From NCBI GenBank assembly GCA_012934845.2, contig WNNJ02002742.1, forward strand, positions 62,001 through 126,000: a DNA stretch of 64,000 nucleotides, given 5' to 3'. A program made the position numbers and the translations under genes. The notes beneath the pieces are model-generated. The model did no database searches. It saw only the letters and a program-made list of their open reading frames with translations, and was not told the DNA's origin. This stretch comes from Pomphorhynchus laevis. Lineage: Eukaryota > Acanthocephala > Palaeacanthocephala > Echinorhynchida > Pomphorhynchidae. Shown piece after piece: positions 35,101 to 50,100 of the stretch (position 1 is the stretch's first letter; each line of letters opens with the position of its first letter).

Positions 35101-38100
35101 ATGAGACCGGTGAAGAGCAAGATAAGAATCACGGAAAGACGGAGTGATCGAGCGGAAATCACGTCTGAGAGAGCGGTGATATACTCGAAAAGCATGACGG
35201 AGTCGACGCTTTGAGAGTAGGCATTGGATGTCAAACCATGGGGCACGGTGCAAGCGACGGTGTGGGTGAGACTTGAAGGGCAAGAGAATATCGAGAGTGG
35301 ATGTGAGTTCAGAGTCGAAAAGAAAGGCGAGATCGTGAGGAGATGAATATGTTATTGTGGGTAATGATAGAGACGATTTGAGTAAGGCAGAGCGGAGAAG
35401 GGAGAGGTCAAGATTTCTCCAAGGGCGACGTAGGATTGTAGGTGTGTGAGGAGGGGTGTGGTTGCGAGTGAGAACAAGGGTGATAAGAAAGTGATTGGAT
35501 AGACTAGGATCACAGATGGACAGTGAGGTGTCAGCAGCAAAATGATCGGGGACAGCGATGATGTCGAGTGCCCTACCAAGTATATGTGTGGGGGCAGTGG
35601 AGATTAGTTTGTAATTGTAGTTGGATAGAATGTTGATGAACCGGATGGAATCCGTGGAAGAGGGGCGGTCTAGGCGGATATTGAAGTCGCCTAGAACGAG
35701 TGAAGGGATTGTGGACAAAGAACAATGAGAAAGGAGGTCAGCGAGTTCGGTAAAAAATAAGGCTGTAGGAGCTGATGAACCAGGACGGTATACAATGGCG
35801 AGATCTAGAGTGATCGGGTTAGAATAACGACAAGTGAGCAATTCAAAAGAGCAAGGACTGAAATGGGGATTGTTTTTGTGAAGAGACGCGGGGTGACGCG
35901 CGAATGCGACTATACCGCCATGATTAGAGAATTTAGAATGGCATAAGCTGAGGGGGCGATCGGATTCGACTAGGAAGCAACCGGCATAGAGCATACGGCG
36001 AAAGGAACGGCTTGATAGATATCAGGCAAACCACGCTATGGAGGAAGAAGAAAAGGTTGTAATCATAACGAAGCAATAAAGAAGGATGGAGTGGTTGACG
36101 ATTTCGAAAATAGAGATGTTGTCGAGGAATATGAGCACACTATATGGATCATTGTCACGAGTAATGAGTAGGCTGTTGTAAACTTTCATGCATGCCATTT
36201 CGGTGGAGTGATTAGAGCGGAAAGCGGATTACAAAGTAGGGTATAGATATAATGAAGTGAGATAAACGTTGATTTGTAATAAGATGAAGCATTTTAAGAG
36301 CTTAGAAATAGTAGGTATGAATAAAATGGGGCTATAGCTGGAAGGAATAGGTTGGTCAAGCGATTGTTTCATAAGGATAGTACGAACGTGGCGGATTTGC
36401 AGTGTAAATGGAAGATACTGTTGCGGATGGATGAGTTAAACAAGGTTGTTAGGAAATCAGTTGTCGGTGAGCATATGAATTTAAGCATGGAAGTCCGTGG
36501 TAAGGTTCCGCTGATCGGCAGATGAGGTTTTGTTGCGCAAGGGCATGATGACATATGAGACTTCGGCATGTAAGACAGGGAGAAGATGAAAGAGTTCCGG
36601 TAGGATGAGGCGAGGCGGGGAAGAGTGGAATGGGATGGATACAGGGGTGTGAGAAAGCTACGTGGATACTTTGGCCTGGAGAAATGACGAACAATCATGT
36701 GGATTGATGTTGCAAGACGAAGAGGAGCGATATAGAATTAAGTTAAAATTATGCCAGAGATACTTAGAATTGAATGAAGTGATGATTTTATGCTCTCAGA
36801 AGGAGTTGCATTTGGTAAGTGTTATATTGAGATGATACCTTTAACCATTACGGATTCGACGCTTTGAGAATAGGCATTGGATGTCAAACCATGGGATACG
36901 GTGCAAGCTACTGTCATGGTGAGGCTCGAAAGGCAAGTGAATATCGAGAGGTGATATGATTTCAGTATCGAAATGAAAGCTGAGATCGTGATGAGAGGAA
37001 GATGTTATTGTGGGAGAGTATATAGACTATTTGAGTAAGGCAGAGCGAAGAAGAAGGATATCAAGATTTCTCAAAGGGCGACGTAAGATGAAAGTGTGTG
37101 AGGCGGGGTGTGGTTGGAAATGTGATCAAGGGTGACGAGAAAGAGATCGGATAGACCAGGATCGGAAATGGACAGTAAGGTGTATGCTGGAAATGATCGG
37201 GCTAGAAGAATGATAAGTGATCAATTCAAAAAAGCAAGGACTGAAAGAGGAATTTATTATGCGAAGAGACGCGTTGTGATGGGCGAATGCGACAATGTCG
37301 TTATGATTAGTGAATTCAGAAGAAGATGATCTAGGGGGCTGGTGGAGTCGATTAGTGAGCAACCCGCGGGGAGCATCCGATGAATAAAAAACGATTTATT
37401 TTAACGTGGCAAATGCGTGCCAGCGCACGCTTACATGACCACAACAAAACAAGACTGTGAATCAGGTGTCGAGAAGGTTTGAACGGAGAGATGAATGGAG
37501 AGGATAGTTCGATGGATTGCTTTGTGAAGAGGTTAATGATGATATCGTATATTTGGAGAATAGATCTAATGTTGGGGAGGCCGAGGCGGAAACCGTATGT
37601 GGTTGTGATAGGGTCTAGCGTAGAAACACAGTAGTGAGATGGAGCGCCATTGAATTTTGGGGCGGGTTGGACAACTTGTAAATTTCGTTGATGTTTATGA
37701 TGGAGAGGTATGTTTCTCCGTTTTATTCGCGACAGAGTTTTTCAAAGCTTGTAGAAGAGAGATGATCCATTACAGATGGGGCGCGATCGAGGAAAATGCG
37801 AGTGGCTGAAAATGATATAAGTTTTAATCGTTGGGTGAGGACAGAGGATGCGTGAGAGCGATGCTTGAATACAATTTTCAGGAGAGGTTGCTGAAAAATA
37901 TATGTGATTGAGAAGATTTTTTAGGCGGTTGAATGCGACTGGAGAGGTGTTGTTGAAACAGGATATCGTTTCTTGTCTCGAGAAAATGATGGCGGAAATG
38001 TCGTCCCTTGTTCCGAGACAACGAGGGTTGACATCTGCAATTGATTGAATTGATCTTTAGCTGATTTAATTGATCTGCATTGATTTAATTGATCTGCAAC

Positions 38101-41100
38101 TGATTGAATTAATCTGCAACCGATCGAATTGATTGTGTTTATTTTTCTCTCAAAATTATTAAACAATTTTACCTCAAAATGTTTTTACGTGTCAGGTATT
38201 TATATTGATTGTGTATTTATCTCTCAAAAACTTTGAATTAACAGGAATAATTTTATTTATTTTAATCAAGACAAATGTTTTAACCAGTGGCATGTAAGAT
38301 TTTAAATGTTATTCAATTAATTATAATTTTGTGAATATAAATAACTTGGTGGATGAGTGATTAAAAAGAACACCGTAAAAATTCAGCAGTTGTTGTTTAA
38401 TGATATCTTTAAATCGAACGGATGCTTAGATTTTACTTTTAAGTTACTAATTCTTATGAATTTCTTGTATAATTTGTTATTTACCAAAATTTAAGTTATT
38501 TCATAATTTGTTATTTATAAAATGTAATAATCCAAACACTCACTGAGTGGTTTTTAATTGAAAAACATCTTTAACTGATTGCTAGGGAATAAAAATCACT
38601 GAACATCAGTGTTCTCTTTCGAAACAAAAGTACAACTTAATAATCCAATAAAATAGGTTAGCTAAATTATGCTAAGCCTTTATCAGACTGAATAAATTTT
38701 CAAAGGAGCTGAGCTAAACACCAAGAAATCTACTTTCATAATTGATGGAAATGTGATCAGTTTTTTCGCATTACTCTACTCATTTGAAATTTTGATTTCC
38801 ATTGTGTAACGCAATATGACTTTGAATTATTGTAATATTAGCATAAAAATTTTCGATGATCAAAACATTTAATAAAAACAATGCCTTTATGCTATTAATA
38901 CACAAGATTAATTTTATATTAGTATTTCTAAACTCTTATATTCAAATAATTTTAAATTTATAAATTACAATTGTTTCAATTAAATAATTATTCCACTTTA
39001 ATTATTCCTCAATTACTATACACCTTAAACTTTTTAGTTTCATACTCCAGACTCACAAGCTGTTAGCTTTAGCCTTTTCCATATTTAGCCTTATTCTTTA
39101 GCCATTTCGATATTTTCGCCCACTGTTGCCGTGCAATGATGCGATTGGCTCGTCAGGATTATAAATATCGCTGATGTCCTTATAATCTATTGCTACACTT
39201 TAATATTCAAACTTATATTCTTAATAGACCACGATAACCATTACAAACAGTTGGTAAATTACAATAATTTATTCGACTTACTAAATGGATGCATAAATTG
39301 CATGCATTTACGGTTCAATACTATCTTTGCATTACAGCATTATCAACTAACGTTATAATTGTTTTTTATTTACTTTAAGCAGTAAAGAAAAATGTCTTTA
39401 ATGTCTTTTAAAATTCGATCAAATTGGTATATCTAATCATCTAGGTTCGCGTATGCGATTACTTTCGTCTATTTATTAATTTTAAAGCATGAAATTAATA
39501 TTAAATGATTTAAAATTAATTTTAAACAATGTCTATTAAAATCATGTTTGCAGCTGTGTTACCAATCCTTACATAATTTATATATTTATAATGGAATCTG
39601 CGTATTTATTTGTATTAATTTTTATGGAATAATTTCGCATAAAATATTTAAATATTTAATGTAAAATATTTAAGTTAAGCTTTAAAATATTTAATTAATG
39701 AATGTTATTAATTTAAAAACCATATGTGTATCGACTTTATGGAAATTAAGGGAAGTGATCATTCAATTATTGATTAATTAAATTAATATTGTTGTTAAAT
39801 TAATCAATTTATTGATTATTTGCATTTTTATCTGAAATTGCGTACGTGAATATTTAAATTCTTTATTTGCTTGTCGAGTATTTATAATTTTGCTCTCTTA
39901 CCTGGTATTAAAGTTTGTTGTAGTTTAAAGGATTCCACTAAAGTTCGGCGACATATTGTCTTAGTTCGTCATGGTCAATACTGTCACAACAAGGATATAC
40001 CAATAGAACAAGTACTTACTAAACTGGGTAGGCAAACTTAGGTTTATTTGAATGTAACATCGAGATTACTAACAATCGGTTAGTAATCGGTTAGCAACTT
40101 TAATCGGTTGCGTATTTCAAAACTATTATTTTATGGTCATTTATTAATTTAAAACTCTTAATTCTAACTTGATAACCGTTTGCGATTGGGTCAATATTAT
40201 AGGTATCTTTCGTTGGAGCTGGAGCTTAAAAACATGATGATTTCTTTTATATTAGACTATCAAAGAAATACAATTATCAAAACTAAAAATATATTTTGGA
40301 TCAATTAAGATTACTTCCGGAGTAAGTTGAATCATATGTTTACTTTTTCCCTGAGAAAGATATAAAACTTGAAAAAAGATTTTGTATGAAGAGACCAATT
40401 TCATTAGTGAAAATTGTGTGAATTACATAGGCCAAAATTATCCGAATTTTATAGGCGAACATTGTCTAAAACGCCAATTCGAAATTTACTAAAAAGTATT
40501 TATTTGGATTCTCGGTGAAAAAATCAAGACATGAGTTTGGCTTTTAACTTAAAGCCGGGCCTTTAATTATTAATTAAATAAGCTAAGTGAGTCTACGTAT
40601 TTTATATTGCAAATTAAAAATAATGCAAAATAAAAGTTAAATAGTTAAATAATAAAAAATTAATTAATAATAAATAATTGTTATAAGATTTTATATAATT
40701 TATATCAAGATGAATTATAAACTGAAATTTAAAATAAAAATCAATTTTTATGAATTGACTAATAGATAGCAAACTATGTATCAGAATAAGGATTATTGGT
40801 CATTAGGAGGAACTGATATGCTATTAGATTTCGGCCCCTAACTTTTATACCCAACATAGCAGCGGGGCCAAATACGTGTTAAGGACGTATTTCCTCTGAT
40901 AAAACTATCTAGTATCTTATTCTAATACAAAGTATATTATTTATTATCCATCCATAAAAATTTGCCACTTAAGAGTTTAAATTTATTTTTTATATTATTG
41001 TGTTGATTTATATATTTTACTATTTTCTGCTTGATGTTATTTTTATAGTAACCTAGTTTAAAATATGTATCTATTAAATTATTTAAATGATTTTTAAGAA

Positions 41101-44100
41101 AACTAATATTGTTACAAATTGTTGCAATTCTTAAAAATTCATTATTTAATGTATTATATTCTATATTATATGGTATGCATGAATGCTCATGCAAAAATAT
41201 GTTTCTTGTAAATTTAAATATGTCATCTTTACGATATAAATTAAAAGTAGTTTTAGTTAATGTTAATTTAATGTTCATATCTAGATATACACCTTCTTTA
41301 TCATTAATATTGGTTTTGTTAAGAATAAGGCTTTCTGGATAAATGTGCTTACTAATTGAATAAAAATTATTAGAATTAAATACACATATATCATCAATGT
41401 ATCGAAACATATATTTCATATATTTATATTGTTTAGATTTAGTTTTTACATATTGTTTTTACGTATAGATTTAGTTTAGATATTGTTTAGATTTAGTTTT
41501 ATATTGTTAGATTTAGTTTTTACACGACATCAACTGCATTACCCTGCACAGCTGCATCAACCATTAACGTGCACATAAAGATTAGATATGCAAGAACATC
41601 TATGACGAAAACCATGTTGCGAATTATCTAATAAGTTCGATGATTCAGGATAGGATAGTAATCGCCGATACAATATGCGCTCTAACATCTTACATACGAC
41701 ACTTGTAAGGCTTATTGCTCTATAATTTTCAGGATTGTGACGATCTCATTTTTTTGTGGACTGGCACTACTGGCGATTTTCCAATCTAAGGGTAGAATTG
41801 ACTTAGCTAGTGATAGTTGAAATAAATAAGCTAACGGTGAAGCAATAAATGTAGATAATATCCTTAGTATATGGGGATGTAATCCATCCGAACCAGGTGA
41901 TGAATGTCGTAAAGAATTTCTACAGCTTGAGGCGATGTGATAAAGTTTTCATTAATACGAAGAGACGAAATCGCAGGAGGAATTGTCCTATTTCTACGTA
42001 TGTGAGCCCAAAATCGTTTTGGTGCACTGTGAAAGTTCGCAGCTATTGTCATTTCGTAGTTAAAGTTTTTGCGTTTTTTAAGCTTTTCGAAAACGTTACG
42101 ACAATTGACGTATTCCTGTCGATAAGTATTGTCCTTGCAGCTTAATTTAAACAGTCGGTTTCTTCGTCTTAGTTCTTATTTAAGTTCTCGATTAAACCAC
42201 GGAGGATTCACTTTTTTATTTTTATGTACAATCTTGGTAGGAACGTATTTTTCTATTATTTCACACATTGCTGAGCGGAAAACCTTCCAACAATCTTCAA
42301 CATCGTCGCTAGCGCCTACAAAGTTCATAGTCGATGCTGCGTGAAGAATTTTACACTGATCCACACGATACCAACAATGCTTGAAGATTTTCGTTTCGAC
42401 TTGGTCAATAATATTATTTGAAATCCCTGAGAAGTGAAAAGGCAATACACAATGATCATTAATTCCTATGGGTGCTTCATGCATAATGTCACGCACATCT
42501 GTTAATGATTTAGATAAAATTAAATCCAACAAAGAACTTTGATCATTCATAATCCTAGTTGGTCCTGATACATGCTGAACAAGAAGTAGGTTATCTAACA
42601 GAAAATTCAACAAGTCATGATCTAGTTTACTAGAATAGGTTAATCCTTAATGAGGATCATCTATATTGAAAAGGGAATATTGAAGTCTACTAAACAGAGA
42701 AACCGGTCACCCATTGCTGCCCTTGAAAAAATATCTGAGAATTCCTGAGTGAGAACGAAACTACATGGAGATCTATAACATAGTGCAATAGTAACTTTAT
42801 TTCTTGCATTGGATAGACTCGCCACCATCAGTTCACAAGTACCATATGTGTCAGTATAACATTCAAAATCGTCAACACCTATACATTTATCGACATAAAG
42901 TGCAACACCGCCTCCTCGTCGTACTTTACGATCAATCCTGATGATAGAATACCCATCCACAGCTACCGTACTATCAGCAATATCATGATTCAGCCAAGTT
43001 TCGGTAACTGCAATTATTTGAGGTTTATATGTAAAGAATCTGTTCCGAAATTTGTCAATCTTCGATACTATACTACGAATATTTGTGTAAGCGACGTTAA
43101 TAATTGGAGTTGAACATTTACTGGTTCCTGCGTTTATAGATAGTCCAGTAGGAAATATATCTAACGAGGATGGATCAATACCTAAGCAATTAACGGACCG
43201 ATTGGATGTCCAACGTACAAATAGCTTTTTTTGAACCACACGAAAATTTCTTATTGTCAAGTCCTTTTCACCAGAAGCATTCCTGGTCTTTAGCTCTTCC
43301 AAAGCTTGATGTCGCATCTTACGATCCTGAATGCTGAGATTCTTAAAGATTTTAGTAGTTTGACCTTTTTATTTATACCCTCTGCGTAAGATCTCATTAA
43401 CATTGTTGGACGATTTACATACCACTTTCAATAAGCGTGGACGTTCTTCATTTTTCTTACCTAACCTGAACAATGATTTCACTAGAAGAGATGAGGCTAT
43501 AGATTCCTCACCTGAAGTAAATATTTTTGATAATACTTTCCGAACTCTACTCAAGTTATGATCAATACGTAGCTACGGCTCCGAAGAGTTAGATTCCGGT
43601 ATATTAGCAAAGATTACGCACCGTTCTCGGTTTTTGCCACGCATTCGCGCATTAATATCTAGCGGTTGTGTTAATGGTTCTTTATTCTGACCGTTTCCTG
43701 TTTTATGTACGGAAAATTCTCCGACATTTGCATCTATCACTGACGATTTAAACATTGAATTAATATCCCTAGAATGATCATTACAGTTGGGCCGGCCAAC
43801 CAAGTTTGCAGGATCCACCATGCAATCACTTATTTCGAGTCTCTTGTTGTGAACATTTACAATTGACCCACTAGAATGCACAGTTGAATTTGATAAAACA
43901 GGAGTGCTGTTATTGAATGTATTTGTTGATGCATCTTTGGAATTCGTGTGGCACTGGCAATGATCTATATTTTGAATTGCTTTTCTTAAAACACTTATTT
44001 CCTCTTCTAGTGATTGAATGCGCAGGGAAGCGCAAAATCCACACATAAATGACCCACTAGAATTATCATTTGAATCAGTAGCGATTGTAATCGTCGACCA

Positions 44101-47100
44101 GCGTCGACAATCATCATAGTCACACTGTACTTGATAACTTGTAGATTTAACCTTCTTGTTCTTCATAATAGTGTTCTTGTTTGTGTGTCTTGAAACTTAA
44201 ATTTTTTGTCTTGAAATGTATTTACTTTAGATCTCAAATGTATGTATATTATATCCCAAACTTTTTTAAGGTGCATAATATCAATTTTATTATTTAATGC
44301 ATAATATTAATACATTATTTATATGTTCATATACTTTAATATTTCGCTGGATAAAATCTTTATCCTCTCAGTTCCGCAGTCTCATACCCAATCACATCTT
44401 ACCAAAAGTATTTATGCCAAGTCGTCAATCGGCAAGTATCGCGATATGCTGTACGTGTAACGGTCAAGCAGCGAAATGCAAAGGTTGCAAGTGTGCACGA
44501 GCAGGAAAGCCATGTATCAATTGTTCGGCTTTGAACTAATGTAATAGAGTAGGCCCAAACATTTATCGACAAGGTCTTCGGATTCAGCAAGTTTCTAGAG
44601 CAGATGAGAATTACAATAGTGGTATTTTCCCAAGGCCACAGAATGTTTAATCGGATGAAGAATCATAAATACCCAATTTATCCTGTCAGTCCCGCAGTCT
44701 CATACCCAATCCCATCTTACCAAAAGTTTTCATGCCAAAAGGTCAACCGGCAAGTATCGCGAGATGATGTACGTTCAACGGTCAAGCAGCGAAATGCAAA
44801 AGTTGCATGTGTGCGCGATTAGGAAAGCCATGTATCAATTGTTCAGTTTTGAGTAATAGAGTAAGCCCAAACATTTCTCGACAAGGTCTTCGGATTCAGC
44901 AAGTTTCTAGAGCAGATGGGAATTACGATAGTGGTATTTTTCCAAGGCTACATAATGTTCAAACGGATGAAGAATCAAGCTCAATCCAAGAGAACTTACA
45001 CAAGAGCTGTATTGATTTCGATAATGCTATTATTGACGCTTACAACGAGGTTATCAATTGGACCCCGAATTTATACGTTTTACCAAAGTGCAGGGTATCA
45101 ATTGTTGATTCGAGACGAGCACTAATAACAGCAGTGGTTTTTGGTCAAGTTATTTTGCAGAGGAAATTCAGGTACACGACTTCAATATGTAGAGCAAATA
45201 TTTGTCCCAGATTGTCTTTGTGGCGCGACCGGTGTCTGTTTGATCTGACGTGGAAAGCCCGGATATTACAACGTGAGAAGTCGGTTCATTACCAAAAGCC
45301 AAAACATTCGTAAAAATTGGGTGACAACATTCTGTAAATTGTTGTCAAGGGGCAAAACTCAATTATCCATGAAACTTTTGGCTGACCCACTACGTGACTT
45401 TAAGGTGTTGTCACATAGCGATACATTTGAGGGTAAGACAGTCTAGGAAAAATTAATTGAACTTCATCCTAGTGGAGGTTTTGTCAATTACGCAGCTATT
45501 TTAAAGGATCATGTGGCAAATGTAGTAGAACATCATCCTGTTCGCTACTCCGAAATAACATCGCTGGACGTTGTTAGTGCTGCTTGGAGGACCAAGGGTG
45601 CTGCTGGCTTATCCGTTATGGATGCCTTATTATGGCAGAAAATGCTCGAATCGTTTGATGGCAGTTCGGAAAAGTTAGCTTCGAGTTTAGCGATTTCGCA
45701 ATATCTATAGCATTGAACGAGTACTTAAGAAATGACCTTATAGCGTTTACAACAAGCAGATTAATCTCACTCGATAAATACCCTGGAATCCGTCCGATTG
45801 GAATTTGGATGTACCTCGAAGAATCCTAGTAAAGATTCTCGCTAGTAGAATCTTCTTGGATCTGCAAAAGACTGCTTCATGTGAACAACTTGCCGCAGAT
45901 CAAAAATGTGGTGTCAAATTCTCTGCCAACCTTTTAGTGATCATAAGGTTTATGATTACCTAAGAGTTATACTGCATTTCTATACATAAATCTTGATGTG
46001 TATTAGAATTACTGTCGGAACAACTTCTGAAGTATTTTTGCCTTTGATAGCATTTATAAAACACATTTCTATCAACCGTCTTCTACCATTGCTTGCACGG
46101 GAGCACAGCTTACTTCCCACACGTTGTCACGTGATGATTTCGCAGGGTAGAAATACCTCGATAATAAGCTCCTAAACCTTGTACAAGCATTGTGAGAACT
46201 AGCATGAAGAAAGACAGCCACAATTTTTTGTGGCTGTCTTCGACACTCGACGAGAGGGTGTCGTCTTGTATCTTGCAGTTGGATGCTAAAAATGCCTTTA
46301 ATTTTATAAATCGAAAGGTTTACGCTGAAAAATGTAAACTATGTATGTCCGGCATTGACGACGATCCTTACGAACATGTATGGCGGTAACTCTCGCTGGA
46401 TGTTGGAGAAATTCATTCATTATTTTGAAGGGTTTACACAAGGCGATCCGCTGGTGATGATTGCTTTCAGCGTGGCGTCCATTCCATTGATACAGAGAAT
46501 AAGAAGGGAAGTTCCCGGAGTGCAGCATAGATGGTTTGTGGATGACGCATATTGCGACGGAAGCGCCGATGAGCTCGTTAGAGTCTGGAATTTAGTGCGT
46601 CTTATAAGCCCTCAATACGGGTATTTTTTGAACGAAAGTAAGTCCCGCTTGTTGGTTCACGAAGGTTGTATTGATGATGTTTCGAAATTATTTGCTGGAT
46701 CTTACCTACATGTCGTAGATTATGGCCTGACAGTTTTGGGATCCGTTATAGGGACAGAGGAGTACACTTCAAGGTTTTTATCCAGGAAGACAGCTATATG
46801 ACTGTCAACGATCCAGAACTTGGTACAAGTCGCAAAGGAGAGTCCACATGTTGTCTTCACTGTGCTTACCCAATCATTGCAGTTTCAATGAAACTTAAGG
46901 GGTACTTGCATTTTGAAGGGGTCTCCGTTGGAATGCATTTCGGATGATCTACGTCAAAATGTGATTCCTGTCATTTTAGGCAGTGTATTGAATGAGCAAC
47001 TCGAAAATATTGTTCAACTTCCTTGCCGCTTTGGAGGTCTTGGCATTGCATTTCCACATAGAGAGTTTGAGGTGGCGTATAATTGTTCACGGGAAATGTG

Positions 47101-50100
47101 CGAACTTTTGTTGGGAGGATTTACTGGTGAAGAACTTGCACGAGTTCATAATACGATTGCTACACAATTTTGTAGAGAAAACGAGGTATGCCTTAAGTTG
47201 AAAGTGTCAGCTGCTCAGCTGGCATGTGAACAAGGATCTGTCATCTTAGAGTACTCTGTATGCAAAGGAGCTTCTACCTGGCTTTCGGCCAAACCGATTA
47301 AAAATCGGAATCAGCTTTTAAATAGACAGCAATTCTACGATGCAAACGCAATGAGATATGGTATACGACCATCTGAAGCTCCATCAAAGTGTTGTTGTCA
47401 AGACTTTTTGGTCACGCACTCTATAGTTTGCCAATCTGGTGGAATGCCGACAGTTCGCCATAATGTCATTCGTGATATTCTTGTTAATGAACTGTCTCAC
47501 GTATGTAGCAGTGTATCGATTTAGCCGAGTCTCCAGTCAATCCCGGATGAACTAATTTTTGAGGTTGGTATCACAACTACAGATGCATGCGCGCGTTTGG
47601 ATATTGGGTATAACGGTCGCTTGGGCAATAGAATACAGCGGTCCTTACTGGACGTATGCATATTTAGTCACCTTGCTCCGTCATATACGTCAGGACCAAT
47701 TGAAAGTCATTTCCGCTATCATAAGCATCGGAAAATTGCCAAGTGCAGCGAACGAGTTACAAGGCTTGAGAAGGCGTATATCATCCATGTGGTCTTTGTT
47801 GCAAATGGCGGTATGGATCCGTCCGGGTCCTTCCTTCTGAAGAAAATTGCTATTCTAATTTCTTAACGCCGTAACTTCACTTACAGCGAAAGCATCCGTT
47901 CAATTCGGACGAGGGTTGGTATCGCCCTCGCTAAAATCTCCTCTGCCTGCATTAGGAGAGATCGATCGACGAGAGGTCATTCTGTTAGGCATTGGACTGC
48001 TTTAGAAGATTTTGAAGCATACGTTTTGTTGGGTTAAAATAATGCCCATTTGGGGAACCATTCTGTACCGCTTGGTAATAAATATTTATTATTTTAAAAA
48101 ATTATAATTATTGATTTAATGATTTATAATTAAATCATATAATTTGCAAAAATTTTTACTATTAAACAATATATATTAATTAAGTAATCGTTTAAATTTT
48201 AAATCATCCTAATAAATTTTGTTGATTATCGATCTTTACAAAGTAAATTAAAAGATGAGTTTCATTAACTTTTTTTGTGTTTGAATGTTTTACTTACTAC
48301 ATAGCTTGTAGATATTGTTCTTATTAGATGTATATTGTTCTTATTATATTGTTCTTATTATACTGTTCTTATTATACTGTTCTTATTATACTGTTCTTCT
48401 TAAAGTTTTCTTATTATATTGTTCTAGCATTCGTGAATAATTTTTTTCAATATAAGTGTTTGTCTAGATGGTTTAAAAATATTGCACAGAAGTAAAATAT
48501 TTTTAAAATACTATTTTATATTATATTACAAATTATGATTGTACTTTGAATAAACGATCGAAATAAAACACTCGATATTTTTACTTTTTTAAGTTTCACT
48601 TAATCGTTAGCATAAAAGATAACGCTTTTTATTGACAGTCAGGAATCTATCCTAAATGTATTATTTTAAATGTATTATTCGCAATCTCACATATTTTAGA
48701 ATGAATTTGCTCTACTTGAAATAACTTTTATTTAATTTTCGCTTAGAATAAAATGATTTATTTTTTTCATATAAATGTGATCAAAGTTTTTAATAAAACT
48801 TTTTTTTATTAAAAAGAAAGTTTTTAATAAACTTTGTTTATTAATAGTAAATGTTGTTTTCAAATTTTAAAAGGCCATGTTTTAATTCCTAATTGGATAA
48901 ATTTTTACTATATATTAAGATTATAAATTAAAGGATTTTCAAATTAAATTTTAAATTAAGTTTTCAAAATTGATAATTTAAAAAATATTAAATAATTATT
49001 TTTAAATTAATTATTGAAAAATTAAATTAATTATCACTAATAATTAAATTATTAAATTTTATGTCGAGCCTTTTTTAATAGATGTTTGTACCTCATCAAG
49101 AAACTCAACCATACATATACTTTTGTTATATTGTAGTTTAAATTAAGATTATAATTTTTGATCTGATGAAATTTGCACTATATTTACATGAAAGAATAAT
49201 CTTTACACAATAATTATTCAATTATCAAAATGAGCCTGCGAAGTTTCTATTAGGACGGAGGTGCGAAAGCCGGCGAAATTTGAGTGTTTGGACTCTTCAC
49301 TCTACATCTTACTTTCGCCCTTTAATTGATACTGTTGGCGCTGTCGGACTGACACTGCTGCTTTCTTGCGAAGAATCGGGAGAATGCTGATCTCGGCAAC
49401 AAATAATCTTTGAGCCGCCACGCATTTCGCACAGCGCCTAAGTTGTGCGTTGCAGAAAAGAAACGCAGCTGCATGCTGGTATCAGCGTATGACCGGAAAG
49501 TGCTACCTTCCAGCTTGACTATGTTTCCCGCAAATTTATTTTACAATGATTAACATTTTTAATGAATTACAGTATCAAATTAAAATATACTTATTTAGAA
49601 TTTACAAATTAAAATTAGCTTAATTTTAATTTATAAAATTAAATTTTTAATTTGCAAATAAAATTTAGAATTAAAAATAGCCTTATCAAAATTTACAAAC
49701 TTTACTTTATATTATATAATTATTTCAATAATCACAAAAATAATAAAAATGTACATGATTAAAAACAGCACCGCAAAAATTCAACAGTTGTCGTTATATG
49801 CAATTGGTGCAGATGCGTTAAAATTTAAATGTGAAAAAATTGATAAATATTTCCAAGATATTATATTGACCGATCTCTATTTTCAATTAAATACAATTAA
49901 ATAAAGTTACTTTGAGGTTTTTTAAATAGCAGAAATAAGCATTTTATTCAAAAAAAGTTTAGGTCGACAGCAAGCTCAAATGACTGGTTTAAGGATGCTC
50001 GAATGCCGACTACAATTTGATCGCGTTATTCAATCGGACTTGATTCGTGCCAAACAGACTGCCGCAATTATTGCCCCGATTATCAACGCCAAAAAAATTG

